NCBI GenBank assembly: GCA_014904845.1
Contig: MU119470.1
Coordinates: 1-64,000 of the forward strand
DNA length: 64,000 bases
Source: Acephala macrosclerotiorum
Lineage: Eukaryota > Ascomycota > Leotiomycetes > Helotiales > Mollisiaceae
Direction: 5' to 3'
The notes under the pieces are model-generated. The model did not search any database, was not told the origin of the DNA, and worked only from the letters and a program-made list of their open reading frames with translations. Made by a program: the position numbers and the translations under genes. Below, in pieces: positions 34,253-44,835 of the stretch (position 1 is the first letter of the stretch; every line of letters starts with the position of its first letter).

Positions 34253-34735
34253 TCATGAGACCAACCAGGGTTGATATAGTGTCAAGCTTTGTCTAGGCCA
34301 GGGCGTTTGTACACGTTTCAGGATGGGGTAGATTTGGATGTCCAATGAGTCGTGGAAAATTGAATGGGTCGTACGCCTCGACTCTACAGAACGACAGAAG
34401 AGGGACACGTGGAGGCTTACTTGATATGCGGACTCCTTATTTAGCTTCCACAACACCTCGGCTTCGGTGATCTCAGTGATCAGATTGGCCCTTTTATCCG
34501 CCTCAGAATATTTGTCGATATCATCGTAGAAGCCTAAGTCAGTAGGGTATTCGAGATGTCGCTTGCAGGTTAAGAGCGTCTTGTTAAAGTCGATGGGTTT
34601 GGCAAGAATGATAGCGCTTCGTAATTTCTCGTAAATACCAAGAACTTGCTCGCCCTTTTCTGGTGACAATCGGAGATGAGTAACAAAAATCTCCCGGATC
34701 TCTTGACTTTGGAGACGGGCTGAAATGTCAACCAT
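34253..34735 (-). CDS. unknown fungal family, possibly truncated
   Basis: From the minus-strand ATG at 34735 (CCATGG context), a soluble frame reads MVDISARLQSQEIREIFVTH, later EKLRSAIILAKPIDFNKTLL and DIDKYSEADKRANLITEITE. The conserved part ends at AYQ at a GTAAGC donor (34420); reading through gives 160 aa to 34253 with a non-conserved tail, so a downstream exon may be lost. I do not recognise the family. Two relics of the same family lie upstream on the same strand (35243-36092 and 36181-36408), sharing the RSAIILAKPIDF block, so this is the best-preserved member of a tandem triplet. No membrane or signal segment is visible. Confidence 0.45.
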   Translation of the reverse strand: MVDISARLQSQEIREIFVTHLRLSPEKGEQVLGIYEKLRSAIILAKPIDFNKTLLTCKRHLEYPTDLGFYDDIDKYSEADKRANLITEITEAEVLWKLNKESAYQVSLHVSLFCRSVESRRTTHSIFHDSLDIQIYPILKRVQTPWPRQSLTLYQPWLVS

Positions 34736-35242
34736 GGACAATTCAAGACGTCGTTCATGATCTTCGTCTACCTTGTCCTTAGGGTAAGGCCACCCCCTCT
34801 TCTAGAGGTGAGTGCGCGAAGGTGTCATTGGTCTTATTCGAGCAGGTGGAAATCGGGGGCGAAGCCTGTGGTGCTTTTTACTCGAAGAGGAGATGGTGCA
34901 GGCAAGCAATTAGGTTGAAGGTGATTCTACCACCATAATCGGGAGATTGAGATGGCATGGGTTGCAGAAGCTAAAGAGGTGCAGAAGTTGCGAAGGTGAA
35001 AAGATAGAGAGATTGGAGAGTTTGCGCAAATCTTGGAATAGTGTCGAGGTTGCAATTGTAGAAGTTGCGGAGTCGCGCACCGATTGTTGATCGTGGCTCG
35101 AGTGGACGCGACTTCTCCACGAAGTCACGCGCGTAGCCTCGTAATAAACCGCACTAGTCCTCGTCGGGCAAGGAGGTATCACCAATAGATGGCGTTGTCG
35201 ACAAATTGCAAGGCGAGTTCCGGTCGTAGGGCAAAACTTACA
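34736..35242. other. spacer, no gene seen
   Basis: A minus-strand frame at 34910-35185 is low in features and could be an old exon of the family on either side, but nothing links it. No other signal. Confidence 0.35.
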
Positions 35243-36092
35243 TCACAAGCAGTGATTGTTTTGCGGCGTCGTTGTTGGCTGATTGGCTAGTTCTCCTGAA
35301 GAGCCCAAGCGAACCCAGAGCTTGACGAGTCCTTTTCCTCCCTCCGTTTTGTCCTCCTGCGCTGCAGACTTCAAGCGACTTTCCTTTACCATATTTCCAT
35401 CTCGGCGCCTGGCACAAGAGCCTTCGCAGTTTGTTTCGCGATTGCTGTGTTCTTCATGCAAAGTGGTATTCTTCAGAAGAATTTGCAGATCTGCGAGGCG
35501 GTTGTGGAAAGAGGAATAGAACTTCCCCAATGCCTTCTCAGGGCCACACCTTGTTCCGTTTCCCATATGATACTTCCTTCGCCGAGTATAGCAAGGGCAG
35601 AATTTGGTTGTCTTTCCCCAAGCACTCGAGTTCAGGACCCGACATCAACCCAGCAACCTTGTCAAGACTTGCGCATATCAACCCAGGAACGCAACCATGT
35701 ATGAAAGCCTCGCCCCATTCTCCTCTCATCTGTTCCATTTCCCAGAGAGCTTCATCATAGAAACAAGGGTCGAGATCGCTTGTATTTGGTTTCATAGGTG
35801 GAAAGGATATCGCGTGTCCACATCACGTCCTCCTCAATGGTTCGAATGAAGCTATCTACGGCTTCATCAGCTGCATAGGATTCTTCAATACTGTAACGAT
35901 GTTCGCAGTCGTCCTAGCCAAGTAAATATGGGCATGTCCGAAGTACAGCATCGAAATCGATTGGTTTGGCAAGGATGATCGCACTTCGAAGAGTCTCTTG
36001 GAAGACAAGTACCGGTTGCGAACCGCCTAGTATCGCTCGCAGATAGTCGACGAGTGCCTTGCAGTTCTCTTTATCTTGCAGGCGTGTTGGTA
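35243..36092 (-). pseudogene. relic of the RSAIILAKPIDF family (copy 2)
   Basis: On the minus strand from about 36092, TRLQDKENCKALVDYLRAIL leads to FQETLRSAIILAKPIDFDAV, matching the copy at 34253 over the core. A TAG then interrupts, and EEDVMW and later frames continue. FYDEALWEMEQMRGEWGEAF and GPELECLGKDNQILPLLYSA lie in one frame and FYSSFHNRLADLQILLKNTT in another, giving the longer C-terminal region that copy 1 lacks. A nonsense codon and at least one frameshift make this a pseudogene. It shows that the family's full-length protein was several hundred residues long. Confidence 0.5.
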
Positions 36093-36180
36093 TGTTGCTC
36101 AGGCCAGCTCCGACATGCTCCTAAGGGAGTTCGCTCTTTTGAACTTGTTGTGAACAGCGCCGTCGAGGATGTCAGGAGGA

Positions 36181-36408
36181 CTAGAGCGCTTCCCCAGGGG
36201 CGAAGGCATTGCCGATGCGTATTGGAGATTTGGTGAGGATAATTGACGCCAGTATCGTCTCAAAAGAGCTGTTTGGAACCGGTTCTTCGCGACGAGGTTG
36301 ATGAAGAGACGCGCCTACAAAGGTACACAAAGGTACTGTCACGCGGCAGGAAGTAACGCCAAGAGTTTTTGCGACAAAGTCTAAATGCTTAGCGTGGATC
36401 CTGCCCAC
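36181..36408 (-). pseudogene. short relic of the RSAIILAKPIDF family (copy 3)
   Basis: A minus-strand frame ends NSSFETILASIILTKSPIRI, which aligns with the EKLRSAIILAKPIDF core of the copy at 34253 but is more diverged. Nothing else of the gene is recognisable. It is the third and most eroded member of the tandem set. Confidence 0.35.
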
Positions 36409-36720
36409 TCATCCTTCACCTCCAAAATCAACATCACCTGTGAGAGAGTGACAACGATAAGCCCTACCCACCGCACACAAAGACTCCTGCTTCCCAATAC
36501 ACCATCAATGTATTGCTTTGATATCGTCCTTTGGTCTACAGTCGAACAGAATCACATCAAAGCCTTCATGCGCCCCCAATAACAGAGCCTGCATCACGTG
36601 TGGATAGATATCCGCTCACCGTCTCCACACTCTCGGGAATTGGGGGCTGAACCTGGACACCAAAAAGCCTCAACCCCAGACATCTTCGTGTCACCAACCT
36701 CGAGCAAGTCCCTCGCCAGC
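36409..36720. other. upstream region of the Zn2Cys6 gene
   Basis: About 310 bases between the family relic and the ATG at 36721. Presumed promoter; no individual site stands out. Confidence 0.35.
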
Positions 36721-38501
36721 ATGGGCGATGCAAAGCTGGCCTCGCAGGTCTGCTGGAACTGCAAGGTTGGCAAGAGGAAGTGTTCAAAAGACTTGCCAGC
36801 CTGTGCGCGGTGCTCAAAGTCCGGAAGCCCCGCACCTGTTGCCATCAAGAGCTCCTGCTGACCAGAGCCACAGACTGCTGCTGAAATGCGACTACGACTA
36901 CAACTTGACGGACGCTAGTACTCAGAATAAAGTCTCTTCACCTACCTCGTCCGTTGAGGGGTCAAGCCTGCCTTCTCTTCAGACGGCGTCACGGCTGATG
37001 GCTGCTCTGTCCGAGAACTCTCCAAGGACAATCAAGCTCGAAGCCAACATTCCATCTCAAGTCCTTAATGTACTAATCAATAATGGCGAAGGTGTACCAT
37101 CTGTCACCTCAAATTACTTCCGAACCATCGACGTTTGGCTTCCCGTCATTGCACCAGAGCCGTGTCTCAAGCGGCTTGAGACCATCACGGCTGACAATAA
37201 TGTCGAACTCGCCAGTCTGCTACTTGCCATGTTCTTGGCTACTCGACCTCCAGGTCCAAAGACCGGGGCCAAAGAGATGCAGACGCCATTGTACTTCGAT
37301 ACCAAGACGCTTTACGCATTCATGATTTCCTCGGGGCGATGCTCCATCGAAATCATTCAGGCAGGGTTCCTCATCTCATTGTATGAGATTGGGCATGGTA
37401 TGACCGAAGCGGCCCAGGTCACGATGATTGTCATCTCAAGATTAGCCACCAAGATGAAGGTCCGGCAGTACAGGAATTCGTCAACCAACATTCAGAACAC
37501 CGAATTTGGTCGATTGTGGTGGGGGATTGTTACCTTAGACAGGTCAGTTCTCCGTAGCCGCCGTATACTGTTTGCTGACCTCAGCCACTCAGGTACTTGA
37601 ACCAGGGTCTAGCTGCCGATGAGATCCAACTACTGGTTGGCACTTCAAGTGACGGGGTGCCATCTATGGAACTCCCTACCGATGACGAGGCAGGACTGCC
37701 ACCACCTATTTCTATGCGAACGACCTCAGGCATATCGGCATCCAACCAGCCTACCACCAGACTGGGACCCTTCTGTCGTGCGTCTGAAGCCGGGCACTTC
37801 CTTGGGCAGGTTATCGACCTAGTGGCAGAGTCGTCGCATACTGGGCAAATGAACGAGGAGAAGTCTCGGGCTTTAGATAGCAGTCTGCGAGTCCTTGCTG
37901 GATCCCTCTTCCAGAGAGCTATCAACGGTTGGGAAGAATGCTGCGCTGCCATAGGACTATGTCTGAGGTAGATTTCCCCGGAATTAACTTTAGACACAAC
38001 TGACGTGTCTAGTGCACTTGTACTGCTTCATGAGAGAACATGGATCCTAGCAAAGGATACCATCGGACAAGAGACCAGGAAACAGGCTGCTGGGATGGCG
38101 TTACGCTCAGCAATCAGAATGGTAATCGATATCTCCCGCAGATTTCACATGGACTTAGCTTTTATCGATCTTCCCGCTCTTCCTCTTCCAGCTACCTATG
38201 CCGTTTATAGGACGACGGTGTTGTATATTCAGCTTGCTGGCGATGAGTTCCAGGGTTCGGAATGGTCATCCAATATGGATAGTTTGAAAAGCACACTTGG
38301 CCATTTCGGCAAGAGATGGAACGTTGGGAGTAAGTCGTGGATTCAAGCCTCTTGAACATTCTGCTAACATTATTAGAATATTATCTCGAAGTAATTTCCG
38401 ACGAAATGTCGAACGAAATCGAACGAAGATCTCGAAATGGTGATGGTAGCCTTGCAGGGGCTTTCCACAAGCGGGTTAAGATAGAAGCCACGAACGAATA
38501 A
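36721..38501 (+). CDS. Zn2Cys6 transcription factor 1
   Basis: Model join(36721..36818, 36874..37542, 37593..37967, 38013..38329, 38377..38501), 527 aa; introns 55, 50, 45 and 47 bp. The binuclear zinc cluster lies at residues 11-38 as C-x2-C-x6-C-x6-C-x2-C-x6-C. The sixth Cys (LLLKCDYDYN) is supplied only after intron 1, whose donor GTCCGG is weak. The middle contains a helical regulatory part (EIIQAGFLISLYEIGHGMTE, then TEFGRLWWGIVTLDR) typical of fungal-specific regulators. It ends with a short basic tail (KRVKIEATNE). It lies next to, and convergent with, the acyl-CoA dehydrogenase (stops 30 bp apart) and within 5.5 kb of the SDR/P450 pair, so it is a candidate local pathway regulator. 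Confidence 0.82.
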
Positions 38502-38531
38502 TTTGGGACTCCATCCCATCTGCAAGAACGA

Positions 38532-39887
38532 TCAGTCGTATGTCGAAGCCCAGGGCTTGTACCCATCCGCCATGAACAGCTGCTCGAGCTGTCTTCTCCT
38601 TACACCTATATTACCACCTCCCGTCAGTGGTAGGCACATCGCATCGTTCAGCAATTTTGGAAACGGGGACTCCTTGTTGTAGGAGGACCTATCATGTGTC
38701 AGAATTGTCAAAAGACTCCATGGACGACTTACACTCCAACCACTGTCATCGCATCAACAACCACCTTCACTGCAAGATCTGAGCAGAATAGCTTCGCTTC
38801 CAGAGCCAACTCGCCACCTTTGCCGTTATCCAGCGCACTCGCAGCCTTCCACGTCAAGAACCTCGCAGCGTCAGTACGCATCTTTATATCCATCAGAATA
38901 TCCGATACACTTGGTCTGGCCAAGAGAGATTGCGCTCCACCTCTCGCGTCTGTCTTCGCAAACTCAAGCGCTGCTTCGAACGTCGCAGCCATTATTCCCG
39001 TCGACATGGCTCCCACCATTGCTCCTCCGGAAGTGAAGGCTCTCGTGATCACGGCTCCAGCTTGACCAGGTGGTGCAAGAAGCCGATGGCCTGGCACTCG
39101 GAAGTCGGTAAACTTGACGTGGGGTCCAGCGGTTGCTGAATGGCCGGTACTCTCGACATGTTTGAGTACTTGATAGGCGTCTGGCTTGTTCTTCGCGATT
39201 TGATCACGAGTCACCAGTAATATCATGGAGGCCGCTGCTGGATCCGCTTCGACGTCTTGCTCATTCCCATCTTCTGATAATCGACAAACAACACACTGGA
39301 CGTCAGCTCCACGATCATCCCAACCACAGCAGTTCGTCGCCCAAGTCTACCACTGTCAGCAAAATCCAAAGACGAGATAAGATCCTACCTTCTCTCCGTT
39401 GATGATCCAGTCATCACCATCCTTCTTCGCCAACGTCTGCAAACCCTTCCCACCCTTCTCCAACCAGTTCGCTATGCCTTGGGGCTCCGTCAACAACAGA
39501 CTCGCCAGCGGCTCTCCTTCCCCGCTCAAAAATGGCGCCAACAACTCTTCTTTCTGCTCCTTACTCCCTGCAATCAACAAACTCGACAACCCCAACCCAC
39601 TACTGAAGATCGTCAACGATAAGCTGCGATCATATTTACATAACTCTTCCACTAGAAGAGTCGCCTCGACGACTGTGCCGCCGTCGCCTCCGAAGGCTTT
39701 AGGGATCAGACCGCGGACTAGACCAGCCTTGACGGCCTGAGAGTAGAATGGGCGGAGGGCACGGAAACGTTCGACCTGTGTGGTGTGTGACTCATATGTG
39801 GCTGCAGCTGTCTTCAAGACACTCAGCAAAAGCTGCGCCTTTAGCTCGGATGGCGTTTTGTGATTCCGATAATGTGAAATCAATCAT
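38532..39887 (-). pseudogene. acyl-CoA dehydrogenase with N-terminal frameshift
   Basis: Model complement(join(38532..38688, 38733..39346, 39388..39887)) with introns 44 and 41 bp. The true N-terminus starts at 39887 as MIDFTLSESQNAIRAKGAAF, the family's usual opening. After about 25 codons the conserved frame shifts, continuing VLKTAAATYESHTTQVERFR. The shift equals one extra or two missing bases, and no alternative ATG lies downstream in the good frame. The rest is well conserved: LTEPQGIANWLEK, WIINGEK, TWATNCCGWDDRG, SAMSTGI-type core (GAMSTGIMAATFEAALEFAK) and the end YNKESPFPKLLNDAMCLPL then GGGNIGVRRRQLEQLF. It is an FAD enzyme of the acyl-CoA dehydrogenase/nitroalkane-oxidase-like superfamily. 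Treat as a recent pseudogene unless the frameshift is a base-call error. Confidence 0.8.
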
Positions 39888-41164
39888 GATTCTTTCTTTT
39901 TGTTTCAACAAAAGTATTTATTTTGGATGTTTTAGATTGGGATATCGATTTTGTTTCAGCAGGTGCGGCGTTAAATCTAGGTCTGGATGGATAAATTAGG
40001 ACCAGTAGCCGCTCGAAAGTAATTTATATTGCATAAAGCCAGTAGTGCTGATGTCCATGTTGGAATTTTTTGTACAACCCACCAACTCGCATCCTCACCC
40101 ATACAACAACAAATCCCGCATCCGCATCTACAGCCGCAAGCACACCCACAACCACTCGAGCTCTGAAACCCCACATCCAAGCCCGGGAGTCCACATCATG
40201 CTGATGTGAGGCCAGCATTGGAATTCGCAACCGAATCAACCCGGTTTACTGATCCAGATTCGGGTGCGGGCCTCTTTCTATGCCAAGAGAGACGTGACGA
40301 GGTTGCGGACGCATCTGCGGATCTGCAGACCCGGGAGAAAAAACTAACCTTGGATACTAGTGCATCTGCATCCGCGGATCTGGAGCAAATCTGGCTTTGA
40401 CGACCTGGTCGTGGCGCGGTTAAACTTGCAAACTTATTAATGTCGTGCATCTCACTAGCATAGGGCGAAGTCAAAGTCAAGTCTCTCCACCGGAGAAAAA
40501 AAGTGGCGGATTTTGGCACGCGAGAAAACACCAAAATCTGGAGTGCTCGGAACTCTCTCTCTCTCGACACTTTACGAGCCAAAACTCTTGAAGCTTAGAA
40601 GAGTCCTTTAGAAATGGCCAATGTACATGCGGCATACGGAAAATTTATCAAATATATCAATTGGTCGTTGATGATATTGCGAATTTGTCGCACTTGCGCT
40701 CCTCGTCAAAATTGACCACTTTGAGAGAGGTCGAGGGTGCGGTGAGATGGATGATGTGTGCGGAACCAACCAGCAGGGTGCGGCCGCTTTCACGTGCGGC
40801 CGGCCGCAGCTTCTCTTCTTTTCTTTCCGCGTGCCGACTTTTGTTTAGTCCACTGTTTCAATATATTTGTTGGTTTCTTACGCACGAAAGTCTCAAGTGA
40901 AAAAAGCAATTCCACGGGAATACGGTGAACAACCTACGTCGTATTTTAGGTTTCCACCACGTGAGTGGGGGGCAGGAAATCAATCACGTGAACGAAAGTT
41001 CATGCAGCAGGGGGCGGCCGGGTGTTAAAACTGTTAGTCCCGCGCCCAGCAGTTGGGCTCTTGTCTCAGATTAACACGGGGTTCCTTGTTGATGGGTTGG
41101 AAGTTAATCTCGTTGTTTGACATATGCCTGTGCCTCTTATGGGGTTTCGTTTTCTCAGACTGCA
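39888..41164. other. TGCGG/CCGCA-enriched gene-free region
   Basis: No gene. The stretch is unusually rich in TGCGG-type pentamers on both strands: minus-strand CGGATGCGGG-type strings at 40100-40140, GGGTGCGGG at 40260, TGCGGATCTGC at 40315, TGCATCCGCGGATC at 40367, and GTGCGG clusters around 40735-40810, where GCGGCCGC and GGCCGGCC also occur. Cys-rich short frames on the minus strand (40024-40180) are a by-product of these strings. It grades into the ordered array at 41165. Confidence 0.5.
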
Positions 41165-42270
41165 TGTGCGGCGGGTGCGGCTTTGCTGCGATGTGCAACA
41201 TGATGGATTTGTTTGTTGTTTATTGGATTTGGGGTGATGGTCGTTTGGTTTGGAGTGATGTGTTGGCAGTGCGCGATTCGGCCTGTCCTTGTGCTTGACT
41301 TTGAGTGAAGTTGGGCTGGAAAGCATGAACCTGCGGATGCGAGTGCGGGTGCGGTTTCTGAGCGACGTGTAACGGTTTTCTATTCTTGATGCTTTCAGTT
41401 GTCTAGATGGGACGAGATCCAAATCATTCGTCGATGTGGCACAGTTCTATCAACCTTGTCCTTGTTCTCGAGTGGCTTTACAAGGAGTTTTGACCGTAAG
41501 CAGGTGGGCACGCGGCCTTCGACCTTCTATGCTTCCTGCTGACGAGCGTCCAGATAGAGGAGTTTCAGTTCAGTGGTCGATATGGCACAGTTCTATTGAT
41601 CTTTACTTTGTCCTCGAGCTGCTTGTGCTCGAATTAGGCTTGGAGGTGTGATCGAATGCAAGTGCGGGTGCGTTTTCTGCTTGAATGTCTACTTCCGTCA
41701 ACGTCTTCCTTCTGTCCGTAACAAAGTCTAACCTGGTCACTCCTCTTGAGCGGCCCAGCGTGTTGGCATTGCATGAAGGAGGAATGTGTGTGCGGGTGCG
41801 GCTTCAGTGCGATGTGCAACATTTTGAGAATAGTCGCTGATTCCATCATCTAGTTCGCGAGCTCGGTGCAAGTCAACGCTCGTCCTTTGTTGGTTGTTGA
41901 CCTGGCCCGTGAGCTTGTGAGAGAATGCGGACGTGTGTGCGGCTGCGGCTGCCGAGCGATGTGCAACAGCACGAGTTGTTTTAATATTGAGTTCCTTGTT
42001 ATGTGCTTCCTGCCGTTTGGAAGGGAAAGCTCTTCTACCATTGGCCTACGTCGACTTCTGGAATCGTCTTGTGGTTGGTCGGTACAATTAGGTGCGGTGA
42101 TTGCGGTGAGTGCGGCTTTGGAGCGATATGCAACAGAAGAAGTGGCGTCGTCTGACTCGTCTTGGGTCTTGGATGTTGAGTGAGCTTGTCCTTGTCATTC
42201 GGTTGATGACGGTCCTGTTATATTGTATGCGGACGCGAGTGCGGCCTCTGAGCGATGTGCAACAGAAGAT
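41165..42270 (+). repeat. seven-copy array of ~150-bp units with TGCGG / GCGATGTGCAACA core
   Basis: Cores lie at about 41165-41200, 41337-41376, 41657-41690, 41785-41821, 41926-41971, 42091-42140 and 42227-42270. The consensus is GTGCGGGTGCGGCTTCTGAG followed by CGATGTGCAACAGAAGA. Spacings are about 130-180 bp, with one gap of twice that. A second element, near TGTCCTTGTTCTCGAG, recurs between cores (41285, 41456, 41606, 42186, 42286), and TGGCACAGTTCTAT occurs twice (41439, 41583). In one frame the core reads like C-x-CGCGF-x-AMCN, but two copies carry TGA in it and frames do not run on between units. The array is therefore not evidently coding. Function unknown. Confidence 0.75.
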
Positions 42271-42820
42271 GTTCGCCCTTGATAGAGTCCTTGTTTCACC
42301 AGCTATTTTTCTCACTCATCCAGGCGATTCATATCTGGGGTCTTTGGAGTTGAAGACTGTTGCATGTTCAATTTGGATTGGGTGTGAGAGTTCCCATTCT
42401 CGGATTCGTATTGTCGTTCCTTCTACAAATCTGCGAATCCGAAGTCTTGTTTCTATATCGTCGTTTTCCGACGCTCGAAGTCCCGTTATATTTTAAATTC
42501 CTTCTCATTGCATGGCTTCACAGTCACCGTGACTATACTTCGTAGATCATTAGACTTCTGAATGTAAATGCCAAATGTGATTCATTTTCAATGCTATTGA
42601 GTATAAATACCTCAAACTCTCCGTTGAATTTACATCATCATTCCTGCATCAAAATATTTAATATCCCAAGGACCTCAACATTTTCTCAAGCCTACAGTCG
42701 GTATCTGCTACCTAGAAGCGTCTAGAGCTCCACCTCAAAGCTTTACAACCTTCCCTTTTGGTTTACATACTACCTCGGATTAACTTCACTACCCTCTCGG
42801 AATCCCGTGAGTAATCCATC
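42271..42820. other. upstream region of the small cysteine gene, with TATA box
   Basis: No gene. A clear TATAAATA lies at 42602-42609, followed by a C/T-rich leader into the ATG at 42821. The array ends just upstream, so the array could lie in the distal promoter. Confidence 0.5.
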
Positions 42821-43228
42821 ATGTGCTTCTACACGAGCTTTGTCTTCCCTTGTGGCTATTGCGACCATTACAAAGCTCGCCCAGCCCAATACGGCCATGT
42901 TCCCGGCGAAAAGAAATGGATTAAATTACACCATAAGTGCGACCTAGAACGCACCAACACGATCGATGGAACCAGGGCATGTACCAGCGTGTCCGCAATA
43001 GTTGAGGAGTGGATGCAGAGGCAGCTATGCCCAGGTTGTATGAACGACCTAGCATACTTTAACCAGCTCACTCTTGAAGATGCGAAGAAACTGTGGGTGG
43101 ATACAGAGAAGGCCGTTCTCCTAGCTCTTCAACAAGGCCAGAAACCCGCATTGATACAAGGCCGATTCCTCGAGTTCAACACTCCTTTGCCAATTGAAGG
43201 TTACCCCCTGCCCGAAATTCCGAAGTAA
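42821..43228 (+). CDS. small cysteine-containing protein, unknown function
   Basis: A single-exon frame of 135 aa with a good start (ATCATGTGC) and a TATA box 212 bp upstream. It begins MCFYTSFVFPCGYCDHY, then has LHHKCDLE, RACTSV and LCPGCMND, giving paired Cys/His positions that could bind zinc. A helical LTLEDAKKLWVDTEKAVLLA and a Pro-rich end follow. There is no signal peptide. The gene at 44836 has the same size, the same MC-x opening and a CPAC block, so the two are probably distant paralogs. Similar small proteins occur in Leotiomycetes by my recollection, with no assigned role. Confidence 0.6.
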   Translation: MCFYTSFVFPCGYCDHYKARPAQYGHVPGEKKWIKLHHKCDLERTNTIDGTRACTSVSAIVEEWMQRQLCPGCMNDLAYFNQLTLEDAKKLWVDTEKAVLLALQQGQKPALIQGRFLEFNTPLPIEGYPLPEIPK

Positions 43229-44835
43229 AAGTCTTTTCAAGTGGCCCTTGATACGGGGTGGTACCTGGCATAATGCTTTCTATTGCGGCGATGATTTCTG
43301 TTACCTGTCGTTCATTGAAATGTCAAATGTTGCAAATTCTGTAATTGGAGTGTCGATTTCTACAGTATCTGTGCTGGAATGCGGTTTGGGGACAAAGTTC
43401 TGATTCTTGAGGTTTCGTTCTCGCTCCAGGAGCCTGTTGTATCACAGCTGCACTTGGGAGAAAGTTCTAGTTTTGAGGATTGACACCAGAGTTTCTCAAG
43501 TCTATGGGACTTCGCAGTACTTTTACTACTACCTCCCTCCGGATCATTGATTTTGAAAAATCGTTGGCTTACTCATAGCATGGATCTATCAAATGCATCG
43601 AGTTTAGAAAACACAAGAAATGATTTTTGGGACAGCAACAATATGATTCAGGGGTGCTGATGCCTGATACATTCGGAAAAATATACAGGTGACTGATCTA
43701 GCAGAACACACCTTAAAGGACGACTACCCTATTTATTTTATTACTATTGAACTTTCTCTTTCATTGGTTAGAATTACCCGTTGATACAACGCCTAGGGGT
43801 TTAGGCTGGGATTTGCAATGCATTGTAGTTGTAAGGCTCTGAGATGTATTCCTGTGGCTAAAATTCTCTATCTAAAGCGTTCTTCGAGGCCGAGTTATGA
43901 AAGGAGTATCGCCTGGTCTTTGCTCCAGCCAGTTAACAGCTCACCTATAGAAGGTCTCTCTAGCCTGTATTCACCGCTCTAAAGAAACGGAAGCAGTGAG
44001 ACGTTTGAATTTCAATGCCCTTCTTCTTCCTGTGCCTGAGGTCCTAGACTCACCAACTATCCAAAGCAGTGATTAAGATTTCAGAGTCAAGCTCAAACAT
44101 TATAAAGACTGTCTATTTAAGGAAACTTTCCCTTTCCCGTTACACCAAAATTCAAATACTTTCAGCGCAGTTGATAATTTCAAATCGAAAGACCATATCA
44201 GCAATCGAGATCATTCTACGGCAATCTGGTTTGGCAACCCAAGGAATCTTTTCAGTTTCTTGTTACTACAGAACGATTCCCAGTCATGCGTTCGTGAATA
44301 ACAGAGATCTTCACCTGCGGAGAGCCTTGTCAATTCACGAGCGTCCTAAGTTCTACATCAACAGAGAGTCATGCAATCCATCCTCCCATGACCTGGACCC
44401 AAGACCTGTGCAGATACCTTCAGTCTGCAAGTTTTTTGTCTGGAAGGTTGGGGTTGGAGAGGCGAAGGAAGAGGGTAGTAATTATCGTGACTGTCGGCGG
44501 GATTAGGCATTGACGTTGACTCCTCGACCTTCTGAATCATGCGAACACAGGGGCATTCATGAGTCAAAGGCGTTAGTTATAAATGCTCCAGTTTCTTCGA
44601 AGACATTCCATCTTCCTCTCAAATCGCTCAAGCACTATTTTCCAATGCCATAATTAGCTGGGGGACTCAGACTTCACGTCCGCACCTTCTCTTGCATTCG
44701 GACTTCGAATCCAAAAGTATTCATTCATGCAGTGATCTTTCAAAGCATCAGACCTACCTTATTTGAGAAGACCGCTCGCACTCAAATTCTCGATTCGACA
44801 CCTTAGCCATCCCGCCAAGCCTCTTCGCTGCAAAC
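43229..44835. other. 1.6-kb spacer between the two small genes
   Basis: A/T-leaning; frames such as 44069-44506 lack any recognisable feature. A TTATAAAT at 44577-44584 precedes the gene at 44836. I see no gene. Confidence 0.4.

Noticed and set aside
41053..42183. Cys-rich peptides (CGCGF, AMCN) encoded by array cores as a repeat-containing secreted peptide gene
   Set aside because: Two copies have TGA inside the core, frames break between units, and no shared start, signal peptide or splice pattern links them.
41165..42270. CRISPR-like array
   Set aside because: Eukaryotic context, imperfect 37-bp cores, variable spacers that share sequence with one another, and no cas genes.
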